Shown piece after piece: positions 25,725 to 35,380 of a DNA stretch of 62,624 nucleotides (position 1 is the first letter of the stretch; every line of letters starts with the position of its first letter). The notes beneath the pieces were generated by a model. The model did no database searches. It was not told where the DNA came from and worked only from the letters and a program-made list of their open reading frames with translations. Source of the DNA: Lachnospiraceae bacterium. Lineage in GTDB: Bacteria; Bacillota; Clostridia; Lachnospirales; Lachnospiraceae. The stretch lies in contig JAAWBX010000025.1 in the NCBI GenBank assembly GCA_022792885.1, forward strand, positions 1 through 62,624. The letters are read 5' to 3'. A program made the position numbers and the translations under genes.

Positions 25725-27465
25725 ATTCCAGTCTTTCCAGCATCCGCTCGCCAACCTTAAGCGTCACCCGATACAAAACAAACGCCGTCAGGGCAAGCAC
25801 CCCCGTCATAATCCCGATCGGCGCCCAGGCCGAAAGCCCCGCGTCCGTCATAATCCCGAACAGTTTCCAGCCCAGGAAGCCAAACAGCACCGACAATCCC
25901 ATCGAACCGAACATCTCGACTACTACGTTCAGATTCTGTTTTACGGCCTGCGTCTCCGTCTCCCACACCAGCTTCGGCCTCCACAGATCTACCAGAAGCT
26001 GTAAACAGTTAAACAGCACGTTTATAAGCACGCTCAAAATCAGTCCCAACGGCAGCGCCGCCGCCGGCACGCCCAAAAAAGCGACGGCAAGGACCAGCAG
26101 GATCCCCGTATAACCGCTGCTCCCGACCGCACAGATTTCGATCCCGCACAGAAGCTTGCCCCTGATCTGATCCCGATACGAAAGGGGAATGTATTTCATG
26201 TATGAAAAATTTGTACCCTCTCTGCTTATGGAAGTGCCCGACGCCGCCGTCAGGCTGAGGCTCATACAGCTTAAACCATACGCCGCAAACAAAGCGGCCG
26301 CCAGCACGGACATCCGATCCTGTCCGGACATAGAAGAAATCCACTCTTTCGCCTCCGAAACCAGCCATGTCAGCTCGCCTATCTCGACCTGAGAAGACAG
26401 CCCCATTACCAGAGGAATCAGAAACAGAAGCGGCCAGATAAACGCAAGCAGCGCGCAGTTCACGAAATAGATCGGCGTCCGGAACAGGATCTTTCTTTCT
26501 TTTCCGGCGTAGCTCGCCACCGCGCCCGTACGCCGGTTTATCGAGAGGCTTTCTTTTTCCGAGATCTTCCTGCGCTTCGCGGAAGTCTCGTTCATCCCGG
26601 CCACGCCGCCAAAATACAGGAAATTCGCCGCTGCCAGAAATACCGCGATAAACCCGAAACTGGCCGCGACAAACAGGAACATAGAAAGCGCGTCCCCCTC
26701 CAGCAGAGCCTTCTCCAAAAATCCCAGATGAGGGAACAAAGACTTCACCAGGCCAAGCAGGGAATTTTCCCCCGCCGACAAAAGCGTCACCAGCTCCGCC
26801 TGAGATATCCCCTCCATGGACTGCATGGAAAAACCTAACGCCATCGCCGCCGCCAGCACGATTACCATAGCGATCAGATTCAGGAAATCCTTATTTTTAA
26901 CTCCCTTAAATATCCGCATAATCAGCATCAGCACCAGGCCGGCGTAGACAAGAGGCGCCGCCGGAAGGAAAAGAACGCTCAAGGCGACAAAAAAGCCGTA
27001 CAAAATCCCGCTTTTTTCCGCCAGGCCATATCCGATAAAGGGCGGCAGCACAAGCAGAGCCGTCGTGGCCGCCTCATACAGCCAGGCCACCGTGAACTTC
27101 GCCCCCACGATCTCCCAGGGCTTAAGCGGCATGGGCAGAAGCATTTCCACATCCCTGCTCATATAGAAAATGGACAAAACCAGGGAAATGGCAAAAATAA
27201 GCGTCGCCATACTCCCCAGAATACCGATAAAACTTACAATCAGACCTTCCTGCCCGATCCCGGCCAAAAGGTCGTGCCCCTCATAAGCGGCAACACCCAA
27301 CATAATAAACGTGGGAAACAGGCAGATCAGAAGGAACAGACACAACAATTTGCCGCCCCATCCCTTCCCGTTTTTCTTCTTATTCTTATTCCCTGCCATT
27401 CCCTGATACAACGAGCCCAGGCTGGTTTTAAATAAAACCCTCGTCAAACAAAATAACTTACGCAT
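25723..27465 (-). CDS. ABC-2 type exporter permease (large)
   Basis: About 580 residues and a dozen or more hydrophobic segments, with a basic Lys/Gly-rich stretch near residues 38-52. I chose the ATG at 27465, which overlaps the ATPase stop by eight bases and has GGAG upstream, rather than the frame open to 27504. The sequence DVEMLLPMPLKPWEIVGAKF resembles large ABC-2 permeases of bacteriocin or lantibiotic-type exporters of Firmicutes. The substrate is unknown; no precursor peptide is visible nearby. Confidence 0.82.
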   Translation of the reverse strand: MRKLFCLTRVLFKTSLGSLYQGMAGNKNKKKNGKGWGGKLLCLFLLICLFPTFIMLGVAAYEGHDLLAGIGQEGLIVSFIGILGSMATLIFAISLVLSIFYMSRDVEMLLPMPLKPWEIVGAKFTVAWLYEAATTALLVLPPFIGYGLAEKSGILYGFFVALSVLFLPAAPLVYAGLVLMLIMRIFKGVKNKDFLNLIAMVIVLAAAMALGFSMQSMEGISQAELVTLLSAGENSLLGLVKSLFPHLGFLEKALLEGDALSMFLFVAASFGFIAVFLAAANFLYFGGVAGMNETSAKRRKISEKESLSINRRTGAVASYAGKERKILFRTPIYFVNCALLAFIWPLLFLIPLVMGLSSQVEIGELTWLVSEAKEWISSMSGQDRMSVLAAALFAAYGLSCMSLSLTAASGTSISREGTNFSYMKYIPLSYRDQIRGKLLCGIEICAVGSSGYTGILLVLAVAFLGVPAAALPLGLILSVLINVLFNCLQLLVDLWRPKLVWETETQAVKQNLNVVVEMFGSMGLSVLFGFLGWKLFGIMTDAGLSAWAPIGIMTGVLALTAFVLYRVTLKVGERMLERLE

Positions 27466-28189
27466 CTTTCGTGAGCTCCAGGAAAATATTTTCCAGCGAA
27501 TCAATACCCGGATACGCTGCTCTCAACTGCTCCAGAGTGCCCTGGTATACAATCTGTCCGCGGTTGATGATAACTACCTTATCACACAGCTTCTCCGCCA
27601 CTTCCAACACATGCGTGGAAAACAGAACCGAACGGCCGGAAGCCGCGTGTTCTTTCATCATTTCCTTCAATTCAAAAGCCGATTTCGGATCCAGCCCGGT
27701 CAGCGGCTCGTCGAGTATCCAGATGGAGGGATTATGTAAAAGCGCGCCCATAACCATAATTTTCTGCCGCATCCCGTGGGAATAACTCAAAATCTTATCG
27801 TTCAGAGCGTCCTCTATCTCAAATCTTCTCGCAAACGATTCGATTCTCTCCCATCTGCCCTCGCTCGGAACCTCATAAATATCCGCCATAAAATTCAGAT
27901 ATTCAATTCCTTTCAGGCGCAGAAAATTATCCGGATTATCCGAGACAAAACCGAACTGCTTTTTCGCCTCCAGCGGGTTCTTCGCCATGGGGATTTGATT
28001 CAGCAAAACGGCCCCTCCGTCCTCGTCCGGTTTTAAAATACCGGTAATCATTTTCAGCGTCGTGGTTTTCCCGGCCCCGTTCGGCCCGATAAAACCGGTG
28101 ATCTCGCCGTCGGCGATCTCAAGGCTCACATCGCAAACGGCCTTTTTTCCGCCGCCATACGTTTTTGAAACATGTTTTAATTCAATCAT
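27458..28189 (-). CDS. ABC transporter ATP-binding protein
   Basis: 243 residues. Walker A GPNGAGKTTTLKMI, Q-loop region KQFGFVSDNPDNFLRL, signature LSYSHGMRQK (a variant of LSGGQ) and Walker B IWILDEPLTGLD, H-loop STHVLEVAEKL. It pairs with the permease gene it overlaps. Two tandem operator-bearing promoters lie upstream (28251-28324). Confidence 0.94.
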   Translation of the reverse strand: MIELKHVSKTYGGGKKAVCDVSLEIADGEITGFIGPNGAGKTTTLKMITGILKPDEDGGAVLLNQIPMAKNPLEAKKQFGFVSDNPDNFLRLKGIEYLNFMADIYEVPSEGRWERIESFARRFEIEDALNDKILSYSHGMRQKIMVMGALLHNPSIWILDEPLTGLDPKSAFELKEMMKEHAASGRSVLFSTHVLEVAEKLCDKVVIINRGQIVYQGTLEQLRAAYPGIDSLENIFLELTKDA

Positions 28190-28250
28190 ATGCTCTTCCT
28201 TTCCCGCACCCGGGCGTATGTCCTCGCGGCCCTTCCGGGCCGTCTTAACC

Positions 28251-28279
28251 AGTATACCTTAATCTTTGCCGAATGGCAA
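28251..28279 (-). promoter_or_regulatory. Proximal promoter/operator of the ABC exporter
   Basis: On the minus strand, -35 TTGCCA (28274-28279), a 17-base spacer and -10 TATACT (28251-28256). The -35 overlaps the dyad TTGCC-GAAT-GGCAA at 28266-28279, a likely operator. Confidence 0.7.
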
Positions 28280-28295
28280 TATGGGGTACCCGGAG

Positions 28296-28324
28296 GGTAT
28301 ACTTCGATTCTTGCCGAATCGCAA
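28296..28324 (-). promoter_or_regulatory. Distal promoter/operator copy of the ABC exporter
   Basis: Exactly 45 bases upstream of the proximal unit: -35 TTGCGA (28319-28324), a 17-base spacer and -10 TATACC (28296-28301), with the same dyad in slightly degenerate form (28311-28324). The two units look like a tandem duplication. No protein gene lies in 28190-28437. Confidence 0.6.
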
Positions 28325-28437
28325 TATAAAACCCCCGCCGTGCGCATCTTAAAAATACCGTCATCCGACAGGCTTCCTTCTTTTCCCGCCCGATGACGAT
28401 ATCCTACACCTTACACAAGGGGAAATGTCAAGCTTTT

Positions 28438-30135
28438 TTATCCCTGAAACGCCCGAAACACGCCTTCCAGATCCAACTTGCCGTATCCCCACTCCCGGCT
28501 GGGATACGAAAGGCCCGATTCGCGCCTGGCTCCCCGGATCAGATACTCCTTGATTCGGGTGCTGTCAATATACGGGTCCCTCCCTTTAATGATCGCCCAT
28601 TCCATCAAATTCGCGCAGACCCCGGCCGTAAGAGCCGCCGCGATGCTGGTCCCGCTCTTCTGCGTATACCCGCCGCCGGCCGTCGGACCGTATACGTTCA
28701 CAGCCGGCGCAGCCAGATCCGGCTTGATCTGCGAGGTACGGGTAAACCCTCTTCCGGAATCCACATAGATCCCCCCGGTAATGTGATCGTAACCGGCCAT
28801 GGTAATTGCGGACTCGGTCGCGGAGGGGTCCGTAAGGGTAATGTTTGGGTTGGGACGAAGAAAAACCGTTCCCTCCTCCACAAATTCCCGCACGGGAAGC
28901 CACATATGATAACCGCCCCAGATAACCGCCCGTCCCTGCACCTCAATCGTCCAGATCCCCGCCGACGGCCGGTCAAACCGCATCAAAATCAGCTGTCCGC
29001 CCGCATCGTTTCCCGTCAGGCGGTAATCCACCAGCACCCGGGTATTCTCCAGCACAAACTCATAAACATTGCTGCTCTTGCGCCCGGCCATATTGGAGGG
29101 AACCTCCTCCCCGCCCGGGGAGCGGATTCCTACCTGATACCGTTCCGGAACGTCCGCCCACAATTCCAGGGTAAATCCCCCGCTTCCCTCCGGAACCCGG
29201 ATCTCTACCGCTTCCCTTCCTGTCGCGGCATTCACCGCCCCCTGAAAATGGTGCGACATATTCGCCTCATTTCCCGTGGGAATCACGGCCGCGATGCCTC
29301 TCTCCCGAAGCGCCGTATTTAACACCCGGCTTAATGTGGAACTTCCGGTATGTCCTCCCATATTGGTCCCCATCCCCAGGCAGACGACCATCGGACGGTA
29401 TTTTCGGTACTGAACCTCTTTTACATAGCGAAGAGCCATCATAATGTCGTCTTCCTGATAAGCTTCCGCTTCCTGCCGCACAAAAAACAGATCCTTTAAA
29501 TAAGACTTTGCCGGTTTCAGTTTCACTACCACGATCGACGCCTCCGGCGCCGCTCCGATAAAAGCCGCCGCCGCGTCCCGGCTTCCCGCCGCCACCCCGG
29601 CCAGGAATGTGCCGTGATCGCTCTCGTCCTTTCCCGGAAGAGGAACCGAAGGATCTTCCCGGTATTCCGCCAGACGTTCATCGATCTGTTTCTGATTATA
29701 CACGCTCCCATAACCGATCCCCTCCGGCGCCGTTCCGCTCCGGTCCGTCTGATCCCAGAGTTCAATCACCCGGGTTTTTCCGTTTCTGTCCAGAAAGACC
29801 GGATGATTCAGATCGATCCCCGTATCGATAAAAGCAATCAGCACATTTCGGCCGGTTAATTGCAGATTCATCTGATTCTGAGCCCAGACGGCGCCTACCT
29901 CCTCCGGCGCCGTCAAATCCATTGGCGCGTACAGCTTCGGAATGGCGCTGTACCCGACGTCTTTCACATCCAGAGCAAAAACCGACCGCCTCAGGTAAGC
30001 GACCGCAAACTGAGCGTTTATCCTCTTTACGCAATAATCTTCCGTCTCTTTCCCAAAAAACTCCTCCATCCTTACATTATACTCGAAAATCAACTCCGCA
30101 AAATCATTGGAATACACCATCTCTTCGCAACTCAT
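28438..30135 (-). CDS. S8-family serine protease, leaderless, Csp-like
   Basis: 565 residues without a signal peptide. The subtilase triad is complete: Asp in IAFIDTGIDLNHP, His in SDHGTFLAG, Ser in KSGTSIAAALTAG. A jelly-roll-like insert lies between the His and Ser parts. The size, domain plan and N-terminal pro-like region of about 90 residues resemble the clostridial germination proteases (Csp) and their vegetative relatives in Lachnospiraceae. The role here is unknown; the neighbours give no germination genes. Confidence 0.85.
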   Translation of the reverse strand: MSCEEMVYSNDFAELIFEYNVRMEEFFGKETEDYCVKRINAQFAVAYLRRSVFALDVKDVGYSAIPKLYAPMDLTAPEEVGAVWAQNQMNLQLTGRNVLIAFIDTGIDLNHPVFLDRNGKTRVIELWDQTDRSGTAPEGIGYGSVYNQKQIDERLAEYREDPSVPLPGKDESDHGTFLAGVAAGSRDAAAAFIGAAPEASIVVVKLKPAKSYLKDLFFVRQEAEAYQEDDIMMALRYVKEVQYRKYRPMVVCLGMGTNMGGHTGSSTLSRVLNTALRERGIAAVIPTGNEANMSHHFQGAVNAATGREAVEIRVPEGSGGFTLELWADVPERYQVGIRSPGGEEVPSNMAGRKSSNVYEFVLENTRVLVDYRLTGNDAGGQLILMRFDRPSAGIWTIEVQGRAVIWGGYHMWLPVREFVEEGTVFLRPNPNITLTDPSATESAITMAGYDHITGGIYVDSGRGFTRTSQIKPDLAAPAVNVYGPTAGGGYTQKSGTSIAAALTAGVCANLMEWAIIKGRDPYIDSTRIKEYLIRGARRESGLSYPSREWGYGKLDLEGVFRAFQG

Positions 30136-30218
30136 ATCCGGCTCCGGTTTTTCTTCTTCCTATCAGCTTATGCACCCAGAAACCGGATTGCTCCTTAAAG
30201 CGCCCTTGATTCGACGTC

Positions 30219-30253
30219 AAAAAGGGACCGAATCCCCGATCCGGTCCCTTTTG
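30219..30253 (-). terminator. HtrA gene terminator
   Basis: The stem AAAAGGGACCG pairs with CGGTCCCTTTT around a 10-base loop. On the minus strand it lies about 45 bases after the HtrA stop and ends in a T-run. Confidence 0.75.
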
Positions 30254-30296
30254 TCCTTTATATCCGCCGCCAAATTCCGTTCGCCTTCCGTCCCTG

Positions 30297-31619
30297 CTAT
30301 TGATAATCGCTGCGCAATCCCAGGGTAAGAGACAGATTCATCTCCTGATATTGTCCGTCAATCTGTCGTTGGACGGTGACCTCCACCGTCGTGCCGGCCG
30401 CATAGTATTTTAAAAGGCTCTGAAGTTCCTCCCTTGTGGACACCGTCTGGCCGTCAAAAGCGGTGATCACATCCTTCTCCTGAAGACCGGCCGCCTCTGC
30501 CGGAGAGCCCGCGCTGACCGCCACCAGGTACACGCCGACGGGAATGTCAAAAGAAGACGCCGTTGCGCTCGTCACATTCTGCATGCTGATCCCGATGTAA
30601 GCCGCCTGTTCCTCGGGAACTTCCTCCGAACGCGTTTCCCGGCTCGACAACTTTTCAATGATACCCTCCGCCGAAGTGATCGGAATGGCGTAGCCCATCC
30701 CGTCCGCGTCGTTTCTCGTAGCCTTGGCCACGTTGATGCCGATCAGCTCCCCCTCCGTATTGAACAGGCCGCCGCCGCTGTTGCCAAAGTTAATGGCCGC
30801 GTCGGTCTGCATCAGGGTCATATCCGTCCCTTCCACATTCAGCCTCCGGTTTAAAGCGCTGACGACGCCCACCGTTACCGACTGGCCCGTGCCCAGCGCG
30901 TTGCCGATCGCAATAACCGCCTGCCCGATTTTCATATCATCGGAACTTCCGAATCTGGCCACAGCCAGATTTTTAATCGTATCTTCACTTAAATCCGATT
31001 TCTTCACGGCTATCACGGCCAGGTCCGCATTCGCGTCCGTTCCCTTCACGGCCGCCGACGCCGTGGTATCGTCTGCAAACGTAATCGTCAAAGACGACGC
31101 CCCGTTGATCACATGATCATTCGTTAAAATAATCAGCTCTTCGTCGGTCTGCCCTATGATAACGCCCGAGCCGCTTCCCTCCGTCTCATAATCCTCGCTG
31201 CCAAAACCCCAGCCATAATAGCTCTGGTATACCATCGTGCTGGTCACCGCCACCACCGAGGGAAATACATCATCTACCACGCCCGATACATCCAGCGCCG
31301 TCGTGGTGGCATTCGTATGCTTCGCACCGGAAGTCGGGGCGATATTCGCCTGGGAGCCGGTAGTTTCCGTCCCGGAAGCGGCGTCACCGTTATCCAGATA
31401 CTGCCGTCCCAGCTCGTTCACCCCTAAAAAAGCGCCTCCGGCCGCCGTGCCAAACAAAGCCCCGCACAGGACAAAGGTCAGGATTTTCTTGCCCCACCCG
31501 CCTGTCCTCTTCGGTTCCAGACCGTCGCCGCCCGTCCCGTAAGCCGAGCCGTAACCATAATCATAACCTCTCTCATATTCGTTATTTTTATCATCCTGGT
31601 TGCTGTTATAATAATCCAT
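30297..31619 (-). CDS. HtrA/DegP-type membrane-anchored serine protease
   Basis: 440 residues. A Tyr/Asp/Gly-rich cytoplasmic head (1-40), one membrane anchor (about 45-68), a trypsin-like domain with His in ILTNDHVINGA, Asp in ANADLAVIAV and Ser in NFGNSGGGLF, and a C-terminal PDZ domain (about 345-432, AAGLQEKDVITAFDGQTV). This is the usual plan of Gram-positive HtrA quality-control proteases acting at the outer face of the membrane. It is transcribed alone. Confidence 0.93.
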   Translation of the reverse strand: MDYYNSNQDDKNNEYERGYDYGYGSAYGTGGDGLEPKRTGGWGKKILTFVLCGALFGTAAGGAFLGVNELGRQYLDNGDAASGTETTGSQANIAPTSGAKHTNATTTALDVSGVVDDVFPSVVAVTSTMVYQSYYGWGFGSEDYETEGSGSGVIIGQTDEELIILTNDHVINGASSLTITFADDTTASAAVKGTDANADLAVIAVKKSDLSEDTIKNLAVARFGSSDDMKIGQAVIAIGNALGTGQSVTVGVVSALNRRLNVEGTDMTLMQTDAAINFGNSGGGLFNTEGELIGINVAKATRNDADGMGYAIPITSAEGIIEKLSSRETRSEEVPEEQAAYIGISMQNVTSATASSFDIPVGVYLVAVSAGSPAEAAGLQEKDVITAFDGQTVSTREELQSLLKYYAAGTTVEVTVQRQIDGQYQEMNLSLTLGLRSDYQ

Positions 31620-31720
31620 AACGCTGACTTCTTCCCATGTTTTTTATCAATCTGTGTATAATGTACCGGAGAAGTGTGTCTCTTTTGTGTAAAGGCGGTT
31701 AAAAATCGGTTAAAACCGCG

Positions 31721-32470
31721 CTACCCCCTTTTCACATACGCCTGGGGCATTTTCTCCCCGTTTTTCAGCATAACCACCTTGAGCCCTTCGAATCCGCGGA
31801 TAAACTCGCTCAGTTTTTTATAACGCCCGTAATTGCGCTCGTCAAAATCCGGATACCGCGTAGTCAGATGACTGCCCAGCTCCGAAAGGCGCATCAGCCC
31901 TTCGTCATTGGAATTTTTGTCAATAATATCAAAAATTGTCCGGCGGATCTCCCCGATACCCGTGATCGGTTTTGCGTCGCTGTTATCGGCCGCCGCCACT
32001 CCCTGAACTTCCCTTTGTTCCTCCTCCGTCCTCGTATTCTTAAACAACACGTCCAGCAATTTAAATTTTTCACAGGACTTGACAAAAGGAGAAGGCGTCT
32101 TGGATTCCCCCATACCGATCACGGTCTTCCCGGCCTCCCTCAAACGCATGGCCAGCCTGGTAAAATCACTGTCCGACGAAACAATAATAAAGCCGTCCAC
32201 GTTGTCCGAATACAGGATATCCATCGCGTCGATAATCATGGCCGAATCCGAAGCGTTCTTCCCCGACGTATAACTGTACTGCTGCATGGGGATAATCGAA
32301 CTCTCCAGCAACTGCTCCTTCCAGGATTTCTTGCTGAGATCGGTCCAGTCCCCGTATACCCGGCGGATGCTCACAGTGCCGTAAGACTTCGCCTCCTCCA
32401 AAATAATCGGTAAATATTTCGGCGCCACGTTATCCGCGTCGATCAGCAGCGCATACCTTGTCTCTTCCAT
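31721..32470 (-). CDS. NYN-domain (LabA/DUF88) protein with C-terminal LOTUS domain
   Basis: About 249 residues from the ATG at 32470 (GGAGAGGG upstream). The N-terminal NYN PIN-like nuclease fold has acidic sites in LLIDADNV, MIIDAMDIL and IIVSSDSDFTRLA. The C-terminal part (about 175-245, GEIRRTIFDIID to LKVVMLKNG) resembles an OST-HTH/LOTUS domain, which binds RNA in other proteins. An RNA-directed nuclease role is inferred; no target is known. Confidence 0.85.
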   Translation of the reverse strand: MEETRYALLIDADNVAPKYLPIILEEAKSYGTVSIRRVYGDWTDLSKKSWKEQLLESSIIPMQQYSYTSGKNASDSAMIIDAMDILYSDNVDGFIIVSSDSDFTRLAMRLREAGKTVIGMGESKTPSPFVKSCEKFKLLDVLFKNTRTEEEQREVQGVAAADNSDAKPITGIGEIRRTIFDIIDKNSNDEGLMRLSELGSHLTTRYPDFDERNYGRYKKLSEFIRGFEGLKVVMLKNGEKMPQAYVKRG

Positions 32471-32525
32471 AACCCTCTCCTTCTCCCGGGCGCTCCCCCC
32501 CGGCAACTCTGTAAATAACGTCTCG

Positions 32526-32563
32526 GAAAAAAACGGGACGAAGCCTTTTTTGGTTCCGCCCCG
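32526..32563 (-). terminator. LCP operon terminator
   Basis: A hairpin of about ten pairs with two mismatches (CGGGACGAAGCC with GGTTCCGCCCCG) is followed on the minus strand by a run of T. It starts 18 bases after the LCP stop and closes the glf-to-LCP operon. Confidence 0.65.
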
Positions 32564-32580
32564 CTTTTTTGCTTTTGTAG

Positions 32581-33942
32581 TTAATATCCGGTGATATTGG
32601 TCAGTTTCTTGGCGATATTCCGGGCACTCTCGGACACCGTATAACCGTCCTCGGTGCCGTACAGATATTCGTGAAGAGCCTGAATATCGCCCAGCGTATC
32701 CGTGGAAATTACCATACTGTTATCCGGCGAGATCTGATTGAACGGATACCCTCTCGTCCCGTCCTCGTCCGGAATATGATAGGTCAGCACCCGGGAAATC
32801 ATACCCAGCACATCCGCCAGTTCCAGATTCGTGTAAGTCGCCGGAAGCATCAGATCCGCGATACTTCCGATCGTATTCAGATCCGATTCTTTTACTCTCT
32901 GCAGAAGAAGCCCTATCACTTCCCTCTGCCTCTCGGTCCGACCGTAATCGGCGATCGAATACCCCGGCACATTGATATGGCGGATCCGGCAGAAAGCCAC
33001 GGTCTGAACGCCGTCCAAATGCTGGAAACCGCCGCCGGCCAACTGTGTGGAACCGATGCCGGTCGTCTCCACCGTCTCCGTGATATATCCGTTGATCTCC
33101 CGCATCATCTCATCCGGCACAAGAATATCGATCCCGTCCAGAAGATTGATCGTCTCGGCCACGGTGGCCCAGTTCACCGTCACAAATTGTTCGATATTCA
33201 GATCCAGATTGGTATTCAGCGCGCCCATAGCGCCCATCGGACCGTCCGAGCGGTAGATATCCGTCAGCTTCCGGAAGGAATTTCCACCCGTATTCAGGTA
33301 CAGATCCCGATAAAAAGATACCAGTTTGACCTCGCCGGTCGCGTTATCGATATGAACCAGGATATTCACGTCGCCGCCGGCTCCCGACTCCAGCGTCGAA
33401 ATCCCGTCCACGCCGAATATCATGATATCCGTATACCCGGTAAGCATCTGCTCCACCACTTCCTCGGCGATATCCGTGTTCCTCGGAACTTCCGATTTGC
33501 CCCAGTTGGGCTTCTGAATCATATCGTACTTGGAAATTCCCCAGATAAAGACGAGCACAACCGCCAGAAGAACCATCTCCAGCGCGATCACGGCAATCAG
33601 CCTTCTCCTCTTCTTCTTCGCTTTTTTCTGCTTTTCCGACCGGCTTTTCCGCTTTTTGTCGACGGCCGCCAGCTTATCTTCCTCATAATAATCGTAGTAA
33701 GCCGTACTTTTCCTGGCCGGGCTCTTCTTCGTCCCGGAAGCCGCCGCCGAACGGGACGCGCTTTTTGCGCTGCCTTTCGCCCCGGCGGAAGAATGTCTGG
33801 AAGCGGAAGCGGCACTCCGTGAACCGGAACGCGTCCCGTTCTTACCGCCGCCGCTCACCGGCCGGCTTTTTGAAGATGCGTTCCTCTTCCGGCGGACATA
33901 CTCATAATCGTCATACTCGTCGTAATCGTCTTCGTATCTCAT
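32581..33942 (-). CDS. LytR-CpsA-Psr (LCP) family glycopolymer transferase
   Basis: 453 residues. The long cytoplasmic head is Asp/Tyr-rich at first (1-16), then Ser/Lys/Arg-rich to about 115. One membrane anchor follows (about 117-138), then the LCP domain (about 170-400) with IMIFGVDG, VSFYRDLYLN and YGRTERQREVI, which provide the polyprenyl-phosphate and metal-binding residues. LCP enzymes attach lipid-linked polymers to peptidoglycan. Its place at the end of a polysaccharide operon fits attachment of that glycan. Confidence 0.9.
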   Translation of the reverse strand: MRYEDDYDEYDDYEYVRRKRNASSKSRPVSGGGKNGTRSGSRSAASASRHSSAGAKGSAKSASRSAAASGTKKSPARKSTAYYDYYEEDKLAAVDKKRKSRSEKQKKAKKKRRRLIAVIALEMVLLAVVLVFIWGISKYDMIQKPNWGKSEVPRNTDIAEEVVEQMLTGYTDIMIFGVDGISTLESGAGGDVNILVHIDNATGEVKLVSFYRDLYLNTGGNSFRKLTDIYRSDGPMGAMGALNTNLDLNIEQFVTVNWATVAETINLLDGIDILVPDEMMREINGYITETVETTGIGSTQLAGGGFQHLDGVQTVAFCRIRHINVPGYSIADYGRTERQREVIGLLLQRVKESDLNTIGSIADLMLPATYTNLELADVLGMISRVLTYHIPDEDGTRGYPFNQISPDNSMVISTDTLGDIQALHEYLYGTEDGYTVSESARNIAKKLTNITGY

Positions 33943-33962
33943 AAAAAGCTTCCTTTCCTTCC

Positions 33963-35363
33963 TTAATATGCGTTCTTATTTACAAAACCTTTGAAAAATG
34001 TCAGGAAGAGGATCTTAAAATCCAGCCCCAGGGTCCAGTTTTCAATATAATACAGGTCGTATTCGATTCGCTTCGAGATCGAAGTATCCCCCCGAAATCC
34101 GTTCACCTGCGCCCACCCGGTCAGGCCGGGACGCACCTGATGTTTTACCATATAGCGGGGAATCTCCTCCCGGAATTTTTCCACGAACAAAGGACGCTCC
34201 GGCCTGGGGCCCACCAAGCTCATATCCCCTTTTAATATATTAAACAACTGCGGCAATTCGTCAATACTTGTTTTTCGCATAAAACGACCGAAACGCGTAA
34301 CGCGCGGGTCATTTTTTACCGTCCATGCCTTCTGCTCCTCCTTAGGGGCCTGAACTCCCATGGAGCGGAATTTATACATGGAAAAATTCCGATTGTGCAG
34401 CCCCACCCGCTCCTGTTTGAAAATGATCGGGCCCGGCGAAGAAAGCCTGACGCCGATCACAGCCGCGAGCATCACCGGCGAAAACAGCGTGATCGCCACC
34501 AAAGCCCCGAAAATATCAATGATCCGCTTGATCGTCATATTAAAAGAATCCGACAACGGCACATAACGAATGTGAATCACGGGCAGCCCCTGAAGATCCT
34601 CCGTATAGGGTTTCGTCGGTATAATCTTATAATAATCCGGAATAAATTTGGTATGGACGCCGGACTTCTCGCAGATCGACACGATGTGCTCCAGACGGGA
34701 ATACTTGTCCAGTCCCAACGCGATCGCGATCTCGTCCAGATGCACCTTCTCCAGCAAAAGATCCAGGTCGTCCACCTTCCCGATCACACGAATGCCGTGA
34801 TATTCCGTTCCCCAGACCAGATCGTCGTCCAGGATTCCCCGAATCCGGTATCCCCAGCTCGGATTTTTCTCCACCCGGGTAATGTACATCTCCGCCGCCC
34901 GGCTGTAGCCGATCAACAGTACCTGTTTCTGATTGTAGCCTTTTACCCGATATTTCTGAAGGATCGTCTTTACCGTCAAACGGAACAGGCCGTCCAGCGT
35001 GAAATTGATCCCGACAAACAAAAACACCATGGGACGAGAAAAATCCTGCAAAGCTTCCTTTCCCAGATACAGGACCATGGTCAGAATCAGCAGGCCGATC
35101 GCGTTCGCCTTGAACACGTTCCCCAGCTCCAGACGCCGCCCCATCACGCGCTTCGGCGTATACAGACGGAAGATCCAGTACAGGATCATAAATACCGGCA
35201 CGATAAAAAACAGCGCCGAATAATAAAACTGCTTTGTATAAGCGGAAATCTTGTCCGCTTGTTCAAAAACCGCCCAGTGTGCCAGGAAATAGGACGCCAC
35301 AAGGATCACCGCGTCCAAAAACACATGGAGACGGTTCAATCTTACCTGATTATCCCTTACCAA
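33963..35363 (-). CDS. Polyprenyl glycosylphosphotransferase (undecaprenyl-phosphate sugar phosphotransferase)
   Basis: 466 residues. About four membrane segments in the first 130 residues, a nucleotide-binding-like middle domain (about 140-260), another membrane segment and the bacterial sugar transferase domain (about 275-466): FKQERVGLHNRNFSMYKFRSM region, RKTSIDELPQLFNILKGDMS, LVGPRPERP. It starts lipid-linked glycan synthesis by moving a sugar phosphate to undecaprenyl phosphate. The start codon is TTG, with GAAGGTGA upstream. It lies 17 bases after the glycosyltransferase gene. Confidence 0.92.
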   Translation of the reverse strand: MVRDNQVRLNRLHVFLDAVILVASYFLAHWAVFEQADKISAYTKQFYYSALFFIVPVFMILYWIFRLYTPKRVMGRRLELGNVFKANAIGLLILTMVLYLGKEALQDFSRPMVFLFVGINFTLDGLFRLTVKTILQKYRVKGYNQKQVLLIGYSRAAEMYITRVEKNPSWGYRIRGILDDDLVWGTEYHGIRVIGKVDDLDLLLEKVHLDEIAIALGLDKYSRLEHIVSICEKSGVHTKFIPDYYKIIPTKPYTEDLQGLPVIHIRYVPLSDSFNMTIKRIIDIFGALVAITLFSPVMLAAVIGVRLSSPGPIIFKQERVGLHNRNFSMYKFRSMGVQAPKEEQKAWTVKNDPRVTRFGRFMRKTSIDELPQLFNILKGDMSLVGPRPERPLFVEKFREEIPRYMVKHQVRPGLTGWAQVNGFRGDTSISKRIEYDLYYIENWTLGLDFKILFLTFFKGFVNKNAY

Positions 35364-35380
35364 GTTCCATCACCTTCCCG

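Noticed and set aside
25723..28189. A bacteriocin or lantibiotic cluster around the ABC exporter
   Set aside because: No precursor peptide, modification enzyme or immunity gene is found on either side; only the permease/ATPase pair.
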